From: Isoptericola cucumis
Lineage (GTDB): Bacteria; Actinomycetota; Actinomycetes; Actinomycetales; Cellulomonadaceae
Length of the DNA stretch: 64,000 bases
NCBI RefSeq assembly: GCF_014635665.1
Contig: NZ_BMDG01000004.1
Location: forward strand, 310,001-374,000
Direction of reading: 5' to 3'
Shown one piece after another: positions 1 to 8,778 of this stretch (within the stretch, counting starts at the first letter, position 1; the number at the start of each line of letters is the position of its first letter). The notes under the pieces are model-generated. The model was not told the DNA's origin. It saw only the letters and a list, made by a program, of their open reading frames with translations, and ran no database searches. The position numbers were made by a program, and so were the translations under genes.

Positions 1-410
1 CCCTCGAGGACGTGACGGGCGCCGACGGCCTGATCGCCGTCAGCCCGGTGTTCACCACGAGCTACTCGGGGCTGTTCAAGTCGTTCTGGGACGTGGTCGA
101 CCCCGACGCGCTGACCGGGATGCCGGTGCTGCTCGGCGCGACGGGCGGCACCGCCCGCCACTCGCTGGCGCTGGAGTACGCGATGCGGCCGCTGTTCACC
201 TACCTGCGCGCCGACGTCGTACCGACCAGTGTGTTCGCCGCCACCGACGACTGGGCTGCGAGCGCCGACGACCAGGGCGCCGGACTGCCGCGACGGATCG
301 CCCGCGCGGGGCGCGAGCTGGCCCGCCGGGTGTCCGTGCGCGAGAACGACGGGCCGGCCGACCCGTTCGCGGCGACGCCGAGCTTCACGGAGCTCCTCGG
401 CGGCAACTGA
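1..410 (+). CDS. NAD(P)H-dependent FMN reductase, C-terminal part (5' end outside window)
   Basis: The reading frame is open at the window edge (first full codon at base 3) and ends with TGA at 408-410, so only about 135 C-terminal residues are present. The visible part has the flavodoxin-like pattern of NADPH-dependent FMN reductases: a strand followed by SPVFTTSYSGLFKSFWD, then LLGATGG, the loops that normally hold FMN phosphate and the isoalloxazine ring. The family reduces FMN for flavin-dependent monooxygenases, and a luciferase-like monooxygenase is encoded at 7758-8777, although it is not adjacent. The closest match by memory is the reductase type partnered with such monooxygenases; the exact subfamily is inference. 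Confidence 0.8.
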   Translation, partial: LEDVTGADGLIAVSPVFTTSYSGLFKSFWDVVDPDALTGMPVLLGATGGTARHSLALEYAMRPLFTYLRADVVPTSVFAATDDWAASADDQGAGLPRRIARAGRELARRVSVRENDGPADPFAATPSFTELLGGN

Positions 411-487
411 GGCGCGAGACCGGGCCGCGAGACCGGGCCGCGAGACCGGCGGCAAGCGTCAGCGGCGGCACCTCTAGGCTGGGGCCC

Positions 488-1510
488 ATGCGCGTTCTCG
501 TCTCCGGTGGGGCCGGCTACATCGGCTCGCACACCGTCCTCGCCCTGCTCGCCGCCGGTCACGACGTCGTCGTGGTCGACGACTTCTCCAACAGCAAGCC
601 CGCCGTGATCGGGCGCCTGGAGTCGTTGTCGGGCACCCATGTCCCGGTGCACGCGTTCGACCTGACCGACGCCGACAAGACCGAGCGGCTGTTCGCGCAC
701 GAGCAGCTCGACGCGGTGATCCACTTCGCCGGGTTCAAGGCGGTGGGGGAGTCGGTCTCCAAGCCGCTGGAGTACTACCGCAACAACCTGGACTCCACCT
801 TCGCGCTGGTGGACGCGATGAACCGGCACGGCGTGACGAAGTTCGTGTTCTCCTCGTCCGCCACGGTCTACGGCGAGAACGCCCCCGTGCCGTACCAGGA
901 AGACTACGAGCACCTGTCCTCGTCGTCCCCGTACGGGCAGACCAAGGTCATGGTGGAGCGCGTGCTGTCCGACGTCGCACACATCAGCGAGGGCTGGAAG
1001 GTCGCGCTGCTGCGCTACTTCAACCCGGTGGGCGCGCACGCCTCGGGCCGGATCGGGGAGGACCCGCAGGGCATCCCGAACAACCTCATGCCGTTCATCG
1101 CGCAGGTGGCCGTCGGCCGCCGCGAGAAGCTGACCGTGTTCGGAGACGACTACCCGACGGCGGACGGCACCTGCGAGCGCGACTACCTGCACGTCGAGGA
1201 CCTCGCCGCGGGCCACGTCGCGGCGCTGGAGCACCTGGACGCCATGACGCAGCCGGTGCGCGCGTTCAACCTCGGCACCGGCACGGGGACGTCCGTGCTG
1301 CAGATGCTGCACGCGTTCGAGCGGGCCGTGGGCCGCGAGCTGCCGTACGAGGTCGGCCCGCGCCGCGCCGGCGACCTGCCCGCCTTCTGGGCCGACCCGG
1401 CCCGGGCCAACACCGAGCTGGGCTGGCGCGCCACCCGCACCATCGACGACATGTGCGCCGACACGTGGCGCTGGCAGTCCGCCAACCCGCAGGGCTACCC
1501 CGACGCCTGA
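488..1510 (+). CDS. galE: UDP-glucose 4-epimerase
   Basis: A 340-residue short-chain dehydrogenase-type epimerase that interconverts UDP-glucose and UDP-galactose in the cytoplasm, feeding the Leloir pathway and cell-wall or exopolysaccharide synthesis. The NAD-binding GGAGYIG starts at residue 7, and the catalytic set is visible: serine in the SSSATVYG stretch (about residue 124), Tyr149 and Lys153 in YGQTK. Length matches the family (about 330-345). The ATG at 488 is the first start in frame and places the Rossmann motif correctly. It stands alone, with no other Leloir gene nearby. Confidence 0.96.
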   Translation: MRVLVSGGAGYIGSHTVLALLAAGHDVVVVDDFSNSKPAVIGRLESLSGTHVPVHAFDLTDADKTERLFAHEQLDAVIHFAGFKAVGESVSKPLEYYRNNLDSTFALVDAMNRHGVTKFVFSSSATVYGENAPVPYQEDYEHLSSSSPYGQTKVMVERVLSDVAHISEGWKVALLRYFNPVGAHASGRIGEDPQGIPNNLMPFIAQVAVGRREKLTVFGDDYPTADGTCERDYLHVEDLAAGHVAALEHLDAMTQPVRAFNLGTGTGTSVLQMLHAFERAVGRELPYEVGPRRAGDLPAFWADPARANTELGWRATRTIDDMCADTWRWQSANPQGYPDA

Positions 1511-1585
1511 GCGCCGCGGCGCGCGACGCCCGGGAGCGTCGCCGGCCCCCTTGCGGCGCTCGCGGGCCGGGGCCACGATGTGGGC

Positions 1586-1906
1586 ATGTCCCACGACGGT
1601 CGTGCCCACCCCACACAGCGCGGTGACCTGCGGTGGGACCCGGGTGCCCGCTACCGGCCCTCGGTCCTCGCCGGGCGGGTGACGTCGAGCCAGGCCCCCG
1701 CGCCGACGGCGCGGCTCACGGGGCGCCTGCGCCGCGGGCCCGTGCGTCGCACCGCGGTCTTCGACCGTGCCCTGTGGTCGCGCGGGCGGGGCGGCGTGCG
1801 TCCGGGCGTCGCCGAGGCGGTCGCCGCGGCCGCGGCCCGCTACCGGCACGGCGCGCTCGACACCACGGGGCTGGTGCGGGCCGTCGGTCGCGCGCTGGCC
1901 TCCTGA
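1586..1906 (+). CDS. small arginine-rich hypothetical protein
   Basis: An open frame of 106 codons between galE and the ribonuclease Z gene, on the same strand, starting at ATG 1586 (GTG 1580 is two codons upstream). The product is basic and rich in Arg, Ala and Gly with no membrane segment and no motif I recognise. The downstream gene begins only 18 bases after its stop, so it may be its upstream partner. In DNA this GC-rich a spurious frame of this length is possible, so I rate it as only moderately likely to be expressed. Confidence 0.4.
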   Translation: MSHDGRAHPTQRGDLRWDPGARYRPSVLAGRVTSSQAPAPTARLTGRLRRGPVRRTAVFDRALWSRGRGGVRPGVAEAVAAAAARYRHGALDTTGLVRAVGRALAS

Positions 1907-1924
1907 CGTCGCGCGGCGGGCGCC

Positions 1925-2899
1925 GTGTCCCGGCGTGAGCTCGTCGTGCTCGGCACCGCGAGCATGCTGCCCACCCGCGACCGCAACCACAACGGGTACG
2001 TGCTGTTCTTCGACGACGCGGCGATCCTGTTCGACCCCGGCGAGGGCACCCAACGGCAGATGACGCGCGCGGGAGTCTCCGCGACGGACCTGACGCGGAT
2101 CGCGATCACCCACCTGCACGGCGACCACTCGCTCGGGCTGGCGGGCGTCGCCCAGCGCCTGTCCGGCGACCAGGTGCGCCACACCGTGCCGGTGTCGTTC
2201 CCCGCGTCCGGGGAGCCGTGGGTGCGCCACCTGCTGGACGCCAGCGCCTACGACCACCACGAGCGGGTCGTGCTCCAGCCCGTCCCGGCCGTCGCGCCGG
2301 GCGCCGTCGTGCTGCCGCGGGTGCCCGGCGAGCGGGGCGACGAGCCGGGGGCGCCGGTGCTCAGCACCCGGCCGCTGGCGCACCGCATCGACACGATCGG
2401 CTACCGGCTCGACGAGCCGGACGGCGTCTCGCTCGACCCGGCGGCGCTGCGGGCCGCCGGGGTGCCGCACGGGCCGGCCGTGGGCCGCCTGCGCCGCGAC
2501 GGGGTGCTGGCGCTCGACGACGGGCGCACCGTCCGGCTCACCGACGTGAGCGTGCCCCGGCGGGGTCAGTCGGTCGCGTTCGTCATGGACACCGGCCTGT
2601 GCGAGTCCGTGCACGCCCTCGCCGACGGCGTGGACCTGCTCGTCGTCGAGTCGACGTTCCTGCACCGCGACGCCGACCTCGCCGAGCGGTGGGGGCACCT
2701 GACCTGCCGGCAGGCGGCCCTGGTCGCCGCGAGCGCCGGCGTGCGCCACCTGGTGCTGACCCACTTCTCGCAGCGCTACCGGGTGCCCGAGGAGCTGCCG
2801 GAGGCGTTCGAGCGCGAGGCGCGGGAGGTCTTCGACGGCACCCTGACGGTGGCGGCCGACCTCGACCGGGTGCCCGTGCCGCCACGCCGCCGGCCCTGA
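1925..2899 (+). CDS. rnz: ribonuclease Z / metallo-beta-lactamase-fold nuclease
   Basis: 324 residues with the metallo-beta-lactamase zinc motif HLHGDH (His63, His65, Asp67, His68), a further ligand aspartate in VMDTG and a late LTHFSQRY histidine, the arrangement of the tRNase Z family that cuts the 3' trailer from tRNA precursors. The N-terminus begins directly with the LGTAS strand seen in tRNase Z, supporting the GTG start at 1925. A long insertion (about residues 95-200) makes it slightly larger than short-form RNase Z (about 300). A related MBL hydrolase with another substrate cannot be excluded. Confidence 0.82.
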   Translation: MSRRELVVLGTASMLPTRDRNHNGYVLFFDDAAILFDPGEGTQRQMTRAGVSATDLTRIAITHLHGDHSLGLAGVAQRLSGDQVRHTVPVSFPASGEPWVRHLLDASAYDHHERVVLQPVPAVAPGAVVLPRVPGERGDEPGAPVLSTRPLAHRIDTIGYRLDEPDGVSLDPAALRAAGVPHGPAVGRLRRDGVLALDDGRTVRLTDVSVPRRGQSVAFVMDTGLCESVHALADGVDLLVVESTFLHRDADLAERWGHLTCRQAALVAASAGVRHLVLTHFSQRYRVPEELPEAFEREAREVFDGTLTVAADLDRVPVPPRRRP

Positions 2900-2935
2900 C
2901 GCACGAGGCCGCACGGGCATACGAGGCGGGTGGGG

Positions 2936-4045
2936 TCAGACGACCTCGGCGAGGTCGAGCGGGTCCAGGCTGTGCGCCTCGGCGACGCCGGGGTTCGTCA
3001 CCCGTCCCGCGTGCGTGTTCAGGCCGCGCGCCAGGACGGGGTCGCGGCGCAGCGCCTCCTGCCACCCCCCGTCGGCGAGCGCCACCGCGTAGGGCAGCGT
3101 GACGTTCGTCAGCGCGTACGTGGACGTGCGGGGAACGGCGCCGGGCATGTTCGCCACGCAGTAGAAGACGGTGTCGTGGACGGGGTAGGTCGGCTCGGCG
3201 TGCGTGGTGGCGTGGGTGTCCTCGAAGCAGCCGCCCTGGTCGACCGCGACGTCCACCAGGACGGCGCCGGGCTTCATCCGGGCGACGAGCTCGTCCGGCA
3301 CCAGCACGGGCGCCCGGGACCCCGGCACCAGCACCGCGCCGACCACCAGGTCGGCGTCCAGGACGGACTCGGTGACGTTGAGCCGGTTCGACGCGAGCGT
3401 CTGCACCCGGCCGCCGAGCTCGCGGTCCGCGGCCTTGAGCGCGTCGGCGCTGGTGTCCAGCACGGTGACGCGCGCCCCGAGCCCGACCGCGATGCGGGCG
3501 GCGTTCATCCCGGCGACCCCGGCACCGATGACCACCACGTGCCCCGCCTGCACGCCGGGCACCCCGGCGAGCAGCACGCCGCGCCCGCCGGCGGCGCGCA
3601 GCAGCGTCGCGGCACCCACCTGCGGGGCGAGACGCCCGGCGACCTCGGACATGGGGGCGAGCAGCGGCAGTCGCCCGTCGGCGGTCTGCACGGTCTCGTA
3701 CGCGATCGCGGTCACCTCGCGGGCCAACAGCTCCTCGGTGAGGGCCTTGTCGGCCGCGAGGTGCAGGTAGGCGAAGAGCACCTGCCCGGGACGCATCCGC
3801 CCGTACTCCGAGGCGACCGGCTCCTTGACCTTGAGCACGGTCTCCGCCGCCCACACCTCGTCGGCGTCCGCCACGACCACGGCGCCCGCCGCGCGGAACT
3901 CGTCGTCGCCCACCGACGAACCGGCCCCCGCGCCGGCCTGCACCAGCACCTCGTGGCCGTGCGCCGAGAGCTCGTGCACCCCGGCCGGGGTGATCGCCAC
4001 CCGGTACTCGTGGTTCTTGACTTCCTTCGGGACGCCGACGCGCAT
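2936..4045 (-). CDS. ald: alanine dehydrogenase
   Basis: 369 residues, the usual size for NAD-dependent L-alanine dehydrogenase, which interconverts alanine with pyruvate and ammonia. The N-terminus MRVGVPKEVKNHEYRV carries substrate-binding Arg15. Lys74 and His95 fall where the family has its pyruvate-binding and catalytic residues, and VIGAGVAGMN is the NAD-binding loop. The start at 4045 is preceded by an AAGGCGGA ribosome-binding site, and longer in-frame extensions lack family similarity. It faces an Lrp/AsnC regulator across 148 bases, the arrangement of ald with its activator AldR in mycobacteria, so alanine-responsive control is likely. Confidence 0.95.
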   Translation of the reverse strand: MRVGVPKEVKNHEYRVAITPAGVHELSAHGHEVLVQAGAGAGSSVGDDEFRAAGAVVVADADEVWAAETVLKVKEPVASEYGRMRPGQVLFAYLHLAADKALTEELLAREVTAIAYETVQTADGRLPLLAPMSEVAGRLAPQVGAATLLRAAGGRGVLLAGVPGVQAGHVVVIGAGVAGMNAARIAVGLGARVTVLDTSADALKAADRELGGRVQTLASNRLNVTESVLDADLVVGAVLVPGSRAPVLVPDELVARMKPGAVLVDVAVDQGGCFEDTHATTHAEPTYPVHDTVFYCVANMPGAVPRTSTYALTNVTLPYAVALADGGWQEALRRDPVLARGLNTHAGRVTNPGVAEAHSLDPLDLAEVV

Positions 4046-4143
4046 GAGGTCCGCCTTCGTGGGCTCGGGGGCCGCGGCTCGTGGCCCGGCCGGGATCGTC
4101 GCGCGGGAGATGGTGACCCCGCTCACACCCCAGTCTGACGGCG

Positions 4144-4180
4144 CGATTCGATGCGGCACCACAATTCCGCACATCATTCG
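4144..4180. promoter_or_regulatory. candidate Lrp/AsnC operator between ald and its regulator
   Basis: Two copies of ATTCGAT lie at 4144-4150 and 4174-4180, thirty bases apart (about three helical turns). Between them a 5-bp dyad TGCGG (4150-4154) / CCGCA (4165-4169) is centred. Regularly phased repeats are how octameric Lrp/AsnC proteins usually bind. The position just upstream of the regulator start suggests control of both divergent genes. This is pattern only; no consensus was computed. Confidence 0.45.
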
Positions 4181-4193
4181 ATAGATTGACCGG

Positions 4194-4745
4194 ATGCCGA
4201 CCCGAGGCTCTGCTAACCCCGTTCCCGGCCAGCCGCGACCGAAGGATCTTCGCCACGACCGGTCCTGGGGCCTGGACCGACGCGCTGGCACGTCCGAGCG
4301 CCTCGACGACGTCGACCAGCGGCTCCTGACGGCGCTCGCGGAGGACGCCCGCATCCCGAACAACGCGCTCGCGGCCAAGGCGGGCATCGCGCCGTCCACC
4401 TGCCTGACCCGGGTGCAACGCCTGCGCGAGCGGGGCGTGATCCGGGGCTTCCATGCCGACGTCGACCCCGCGCGGGCCGGGCACCCGCTGCAGGCCATGA
4501 TCGCCGTGCAGATGCGTGGCACGGCGCGTACCCGCCTGAGCGCCTACCTGCAGCGCCTGGCCGAGCTGCCCGGCGTGCTCAACGTGTTCCTGCTCGGCGG
4601 GGCCCACGACTTCTTCGTGCACGTCGCCGCCGCGGACAGCGACGCCCTCAACGACTTCGTCATCGAGCACCTGTCCACCGACCCGGACGTGGCGCTCACC
4701 GAGACCAACCTCATCTTCCAGCACGCCCGCGCGGGCTGGTACTGA
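4194..4745 (+). CDS. Lrp/AsnC family transcriptional regulator (AldR-like)
   Basis: 183 residues. After a poorly conserved tail of about 35 residues comes the AsnC winged helix: DDVDQRLLTALAEDARIPNN, then the recognition helix around TCLTRVQRLRERGVIRGF. The RAM effector domain follows (about residues 95-180), with the typical GAHDFFVHV strand. Such proteins form amino-acid-sensing octamers. The divergent neighbour is alanine dehydrogenase, which makes alanine the expected ligand and ald the expected target. The N-terminal tail is longer than usual, so translation could begin later, but the ATG at 4194 is the best-placed codon. Confidence 0.88.
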   Translation: MPTRGSANPVPGQPRPKDLRHDRSWGLDRRAGTSERLDDVDQRLLTALAEDARIPNNALAAKAGIAPSTCLTRVQRLRERGVIRGFHADVDPARAGHPLQAMIAVQMRGTARTRLSAYLQRLAELPGVLNVFLLGGAHDFFVHVAAADSDALNDFVIEHLSTDPDVALTETNLIFQHARAGWY

Positions 4746-4748
4746 GCC

Positions 4749-5234
4749 GTGCCGTCGATGCCGAGGTCGCTCGCCGTCGAGGCGTGCCCGGACGCCGACG
4801 TCATCGACGTCCAGATCGTCCGGCTCCCGGTCCTCGCCACCGGCTCCCGCCTCCCGGCGTCGCCGCGCTGGTGGCTGCACCAGATCTTCGACTTCCGCTC
4901 GGCGCCACCGCCCGTGGTCGCCCTCATGGCGGTGCGGCAGGCGACGGCGTGGGTCGTCGGGGCGAACACCCGCCGCAGTGCGGCCGACGTGTTCGCCGTG
5001 GCGGCCGAGGACGAGCGGGAGGTGCTGTCCCACGAGCACGACCGGCACCTGGAGTTCTGGGTCGGGGTCGCGGTCGACGACGGGATGCTGCAGGTCACCA
5101 CCGTGGTCCGCCTGCACGGCTGGCGCGGGCGGCTGTACTGGCTGCCGGTGGGCGCGCTGCACGGGCCCGTGCTGCGCTCGATGATGCGCCGGGCCGTCGC
5201 GCGGTCCCGACGGGACGCCCCCGACGCTCGCTGA
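4749..5234 (+). CDS. DUF2867 family protein
   Basis: 161 residues, starting with GTG three bases after the regulator's stop, so probably co-transcribed with it. The pattern of short beta strands, WWLHQIFDFR near residue 38, a central LEFWVGVAV strand and the C-terminal LYWLPVGALHGPVLRSMMRRAV helix fits DUF2867, a family of small proteins often fused to or neighbouring SDR enzymes and of unknown activity. No transmembrane segment or catalytic motif stands out. The assignment is from recalled family pattern. Confidence 0.7.
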   Translation: MPSMPRSLAVEACPDADVIDVQIVRLPVLATGSRLPASPRWWLHQIFDFRSAPPPVVALMAVRQATAWVVGANTRRSAADVFAVAAEDEREVLSHEHDRHLEFWVGVAVDDGMLQVTTVVRLHGWRGRLYWLPVGALHGPVLRSMMRRAVARSRRDAPDAR

Positions 5235-5252
5235 CCCGCGCGCGGCCGGTGC

Positions 5253-6140
5253 TCAACGGCGGCCGGCGCCGACCTCGGCGAGCCAGCCACGCAGCTCGGT
5301 GGCGAGCGCGACCGGGGCGTCCAGCTGGATCAGGTGCCCCGCGTCCGGGATCAGTCGCGCCTCGGCGTGCCCGAGGGCCGCGGACAGCCGGCCGGCGCGG
5401 TCCGCGGGGATCCAGGTGTCCTGCTCGCCCCACAGGACGCGGGTGGGGACGTCGAGGTCACCCAGCAGCGGCTCCAGCTCGGCGGTGTACCGCTCGTCGG
5501 CCTGCGCGATCTGCCGGTAGAAGGCCGCCTGCCCGGCGTCGCCGAGCCACGGGACGACCAGCGCCTCGAGCTCGTCGTCACGCAGCCCCCGGTGGCTGGC
5601 CGTGCCGACGTACGCCTCCAGCGCCCCGCGGTGCACGGCCGGCGGCAGCCGGCCGAACACCGGTGCGTGGTCGCGCACCAGCCGGAAGAAGGGGGAGCCC
5701 CAGGGCCGCAGCGCCACCACGTCGACCAGGCACAGCGACGCGTACCGGGCGTCGTGCAGGAGGGCGGCCCGCAACGACACCGCGCCCCCGTAGTCGTGCG
5801 CGACGACGTGCGGCGCCTCGCCCCAGCCGTCGCCCCAGTGCGCCAGCAGCGCGGCGAAGGCCTCGCCCTGCACCCCCAGGTCGACGTCGTGCTCCGGGAG
5901 CATCGACGACGCGCCGTACCCCGGCATGTCCCACAGGTGCACCGTGAACTGCGCCGACAGGGCGCGCGCGTACGGGGCCCACAGCCACGACGACCACGGG
6001 GTGCCATGGCAGAACACCAGCGGCGGGCCGTCGCCGAACGCCGTCCACGCGATCTGGCGACCCCGCCAGGAGAACCGCCGGCCGAGGCCGCCCGGCAGCG
6101 CGTCGGTCGGGGAGGGAGCAGCAGGCCGCGGGGTCGTCAT
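5253..6140 (-). CDS. alpha/beta hydrolase with Asp nucleophile (dehalogenase/epoxide hydrolase-like)
   Basis: 295 residues with the alpha/beta-hydrolase fold: oxyanion motif HGTPW near residue 45, nucleophile elbow VAHDYGG, acid in WGEQDTW and the final histidine in DAGHLIQLD. The elbow carries aspartate rather than serine, which in this superfamily marks haloalkane or fluoroacetate dehalogenases and epoxide hydrolases. The substrate cannot be read from sequence. The start at 6140 (MTTPRP) is preferred to the in-frame codon 30 bases upstream. The stop faces the DUF2867 gene's stop 18 bases away. Confidence 0.85.
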   Translation of the reverse strand: MTTPRPAAPSPTDALPGGLGRRFSWRGRQIAWTAFGDGPPLVFCHGTPWSSWLWAPYARALSAQFTVHLWDMPGYGASSMLPEHDVDLGVQGEAFAALLAHWGDGWGEAPHVVAHDYGGAVSLRAALLHDARYASLCLVDVVALRPWGSPFFRLVRDHAPVFGRLPPAVHRGALEAYVGTASHRGLRDDELEALVVPWLGDAGQAAFYRQIAQADERYTAELEPLLGDLDVPTRVLWGEQDTWIPADRAGRLSAALGHAEARLIPDAGHLIQLDAPVALATELRGWLAEVGAGRR

Positions 6141-6242
6141 GCCAGGGATGCTAGGCGCGGGCTCCCACACCGTGCTCCGTGCGGTGTCGTGCGCGGTGTC
6201 GTGCGCCCGGTCGCGTGCCCTGGTCCGGTCTCACACCGGGTC

Positions 6243-6743
6243 TCACACCGGGTCGCGCCCCGGGAGCGCGAGCGTCATGAAGACGCTGTGCGCGTCGGGC
6301 CCGTACCCGGCGAACGGCCCGCACTCGACGAACCCGTGCCGCGCGTACAACCGCCGGGCAGGGGCGAAGTGCTCCTGCGCCCCCGTCTCGAGGCTCACCC
6401 GCGCGTACCGCCGCTGCGCCGCGAGGTCGACGAGTGCCGCGAGGACGCCACCGCCCACGCCGCGGCCGCGAGCGCCCCGCGACGTCCGCATCGACTTCAG
6501 CTCGCCGTGCCCCCGCCCGCGTGCAGCACCCCGGCCGGTCGAGAGCTCGGCGAGCGCGCCGCAGCCCAGCAGCGCACCGGCGCCGTCCCGAGCGGTCAGA
6601 AAGGTGATCGACGGCGCCAGCAGCGCTCCGTGGTCCAGTGCGTGCACCGACCCGGGCGGGGACGTCGCCCGCATCTCCGCGAGGTGCTCGTCCAACAGCT
6701 CCCGCACGTCGGCACGGTCCGGTGGTTCGGGGGCGATGATCAC
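6243..6743 (-). CDS. GNAT family N-acetyltransferase
   Basis: 166 residues with the acetyl-CoA-binding signature of GNAT enzymes, here RGARGRGVGGGVLAALVD around residues 88-105 (R-x-x-G-x-G/A loop), followed by LETGAQEHFAPARRLYARHGF, the alpha4-beta5 segment typical of the superfamily. Length is normal. The acceptor substrate is unknown; the ELKSMRTS stretch before the pyrophosphate loop resembles the ElaA/YhbS-like small-molecule subgroup. It is transcribed in the same direction as the neighbouring hydrolases but separated from each by about 100 bases. Confidence 0.87.
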   Translation of the reverse strand: MIIAPEPPDRADVRELLDEHLAEMRATSPPGSVHALDHGALLAPSITFLTARDGAGALLGCGALAELSTGRGAARGRGHGELKSMRTSRGARGRGVGGGVLAALVDLAAQRRYARVSLETGAQEHFAPARRLYARHGFVECGPFAGYGPDAHSVFMTLALPGRDPV

Positions 6744-6834
6744 GGCGGCATCCTCGCCCGCCGGTGTTTCACCGGTGTGACACCGGCGAGGGGCGGACGC
6801 CTCCGGCAGGGGGCGCGGACCCTGCCACGGAGCC

Positions 6835-7647
6835 TCAGGGGGCGTGCACGGTCGGGTCGTCGCGCAGGACGTCGAGCAGGAGCGCGCGCACCGCGTCCGG
6901 GCGCTCCAGCACCGGCAGGTGCCCCGCCCACCCCAGGACCGTGTGCTCCGCGCCCGGGACCTGCGCGGCCACGTGCGCGGCGCACGCGCGCAGCAGGTCC
7001 ATGTCGTGGGCCCCCGACACCACGTACGTGGGCACCTTCACCCCCGGCAGGTCGATCTCGACCTCGCGCGGCCCGGGCTCCGGCTCGCCCGCGGCGCTCG
7101 CGGCCGCGTCGGCGGCGAGCTGCACCTCGAACGCCCGACGCTGCATGGCCGCGAGCGCCGTCCGCGTGTCCTCGTCGGCGTCCGGGCCGAGCCACGTGTC
7201 GACGTTGAGCCGCACGGCCCCCTCGACGTCGCCGTCGCTCAGCAGCCGGTGCTCCGCGGCGTCGAAGGCGTCCGACGCCGCGGTGTCCGGGACGCCCGGG
7301 GCCGCGGGGCACAGCAGCACCAGCTCGCGCACCCGTGCGGGGTGCGCCGTCGCGAGCTCGAGGGCCACCTGTCCGCCGAACGACGCGCCCACGACGGCCG
7401 CGTCCTCGATGCCGAGCTCGTCCAGCAGCGCGGCGACGTCGCCCGCGTTCGTGTACCCGCCGCCGTCCGCGTCGTCGAGGGACAGGGGGGACTCGCCGTA
7501 CCCGCGCAGGTCGGGACGCACGACCCGGAACCTGTGCTGCAGCGACGGCACGACGGCGTCCCACATGCGCCGGTCGGCGACGCCGGCGTGCAGGAGGACG
7601 ACGGCAGGGGACTCGGCGGCGCCAACGGCGTCGTGGACGAGGATCAT
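6835..7647 (-). CDS. alpha/beta hydrolase (Ser nucleophile)
   Basis: 270 residues, classical alpha/beta hydrolase: oxyanion HAG near residue 20, RPDLRGYGESP, nucleophile elbow GASFGG, acid in SGAHDMDL and catalytic histidine in GWAGHLP. This is the profile of small esterases or C-C hydrolases such as 3-oxoadipate enol-lactonase-like proteins, but no pathway genes accompany it. The start at 7647 (MILVHD) begins directly at the first beta strand; the longer frame upstream adds only an unlikely 14-residue tail. It is divergent from the luciferase-like monooxygenase gene 110 bases away. Confidence 0.85.
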   Translation of the reverse strand: MILVHDAVGAAESPAVVLLHAGVADRRMWDAVVPSLQHRFRVVRPDLRGYGESPLSLDDADGGGYTNAGDVAALLDELGIEDAAVVGASFGGQVALELATAHPARVRELVLLCPAAPGVPDTAASDAFDAAEHRLLSDGDVEGAVRLNVDTWLGPDADEDTRTALAAMQRRAFEVQLAADAAASAAGEPEPGPREVEIDLPGVKVPTYVVSGAHDMDLLRACAAHVAAQVPGAEHTVLGWAGHLPVLERPDAVRALLLDVLRDDPTVHAP

Positions 7648-7757
7648 GAGGTCACCGTAGAGGGCCCGGAGCGCGGCAGGCACCACCATCTGCGGTCCCT
7701 CGTGCCGCGAGGACGCGCGCGACAGGGCAGGATCGACCGCGAGGAGGTGGGCGCAGC

Positions 7758-8777
7758 ATGAAGCGCATCGGATTCCTGTCGTTCGGCCACTGGACGCCGC
7801 ACCCGCAGTCGGCGACCCGGTCCGCCGCGGACGCGCTGGCGCAGTCGATCGAGCTGGCGGTCGCCGCCGAGGAGCTCGGCGCCGACGGTGCCTACTTCCG
7901 GGTGCACCACTTCGCCCGCCAGCTCGCGTCCCCGTTCCCCCTCCTGGCGGCCGTGGGCGCGCGTACCCACCGGATCGAGGCGGGGACGGCCGTCATCGAC
8001 ATGCGCTACGAGAACCCGCCGTACATGGCCGAGGACGCCGGAGCGGCGGACCTCATCGCGGGCGGGCGCCTGCAGCTCGGCATCTCCCGCGGGTCCCCGG
8101 AACAGGTGATCGACGGGTACCGCCACTTCGGGCACCTGCCCGCGGCCGAGGAGTCGGACGCCGACATGGCGCGCCGGCACACCGCACGTTTCCTCGAGCT
8201 GCTCGACGGCGAGGGCTTCGCCGAACCGAACCCCCGGCCCATGTTCCCCAACCCGCCGGGGCTGCTGCGCCTGGAACCGCACTCGCCCGGTCTGCGCGAA
8301 CGCGTGTGGTGGGGCGCCGGCTCCCGCGCCACCGCGCAGTGGGCGGCCGCGCAGGGGATGAACCTCATGAGCTCCACCCTCCTCACCGAGGACACGGGGG
8401 TGCCGTTCCACCAGCTGCAGGCCGAGCAGATCCAGCTCTTCCGCGACGCGTGGGCGGCCGCGGGGCACCGGCGGGAACCTCGCGTGTCCGTGTCGCGCAG
8501 CGTCTTCCCGATCACCGACGACCGCGACCGCGCCTACTTCGGCGCCGAGGCGGGCAGCACCGACCAGGTGGGGATCCTCGAGGGCGGGCGCGCCCGGTTC
8601 GGCAAGACCTACGCCGGAGAGCTCGAGCAGGTCGTGGCGGACCTCGCCCGGGACGAGGCCGTGGCCGCCGCCGACACCCTGCTGCTCACCGTGCCGAACC
8701 AGCTCGGCGTCGAGTACAACGCCCACGTCCTGGAGAACGTCGTCCGGCACGTCGCACCCGAGCTCGGCTGGCGCTGA
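7758..8777 (+). CDS. LLM class flavin-dependent oxidoreductase
   Basis: 339 residues of the bacterial luciferase-like TIM-barrel family. Landmarks are RIGFLSFGHW at the N-terminus, the RVHHF strand, TAVIDMRYENP, and the LGISRGSPEQVIDGY segment that binds the FMN phosphate. These enzymes use reduced FMN supplied by a separate reductase to oxidise small organic molecules; the truncated FMN reductase at the window start could be such a partner, though it is 7 kb away. The ATG at 7758 is preceded by GAGGAGG eleven bases upstream. The substrate is unknown. Confidence 0.9.
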   Translation: MKRIGFLSFGHWTPHPQSATRSAADALAQSIELAVAAEELGADGAYFRVHHFARQLASPFPLLAAVGARTHRIEAGTAVIDMRYENPPYMAEDAGAADLIAGGRLQLGISRGSPEQVIDGYRHFGHLPAAEESDADMARRHTARFLELLDGEGFAEPNPRPMFPNPPGLLRLEPHSPGLRERVWWGAGSRATAQWAAAQGMNLMSSTLLTEDTGVPFHQLQAEQIQLFRDAWAAAGHRREPRVSVSRSVFPITDDRDRAYFGAEAGSTDQVGILEGGRARFGKTYAGELEQVVADLARDEAVAAADTLLLTVPNQLGVEYNAHVLENVVRHVAPELGWR

Positions 8778-8778
8778 C

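Noticed and set aside
200-2920. 906-codon open frame on the minus strand opposite galE and rnz
   Set aside because: Shadow of real plus-strand genes in very GC-rich DNA; the translation is Arg/His/Val-rich with no domain.
2583-5162. 859-codon minus-strand frame across ald and the Lrp/AsnC gene
   Set aside because: Overlaps two well-supported genes in another frame and has no recognisable product.
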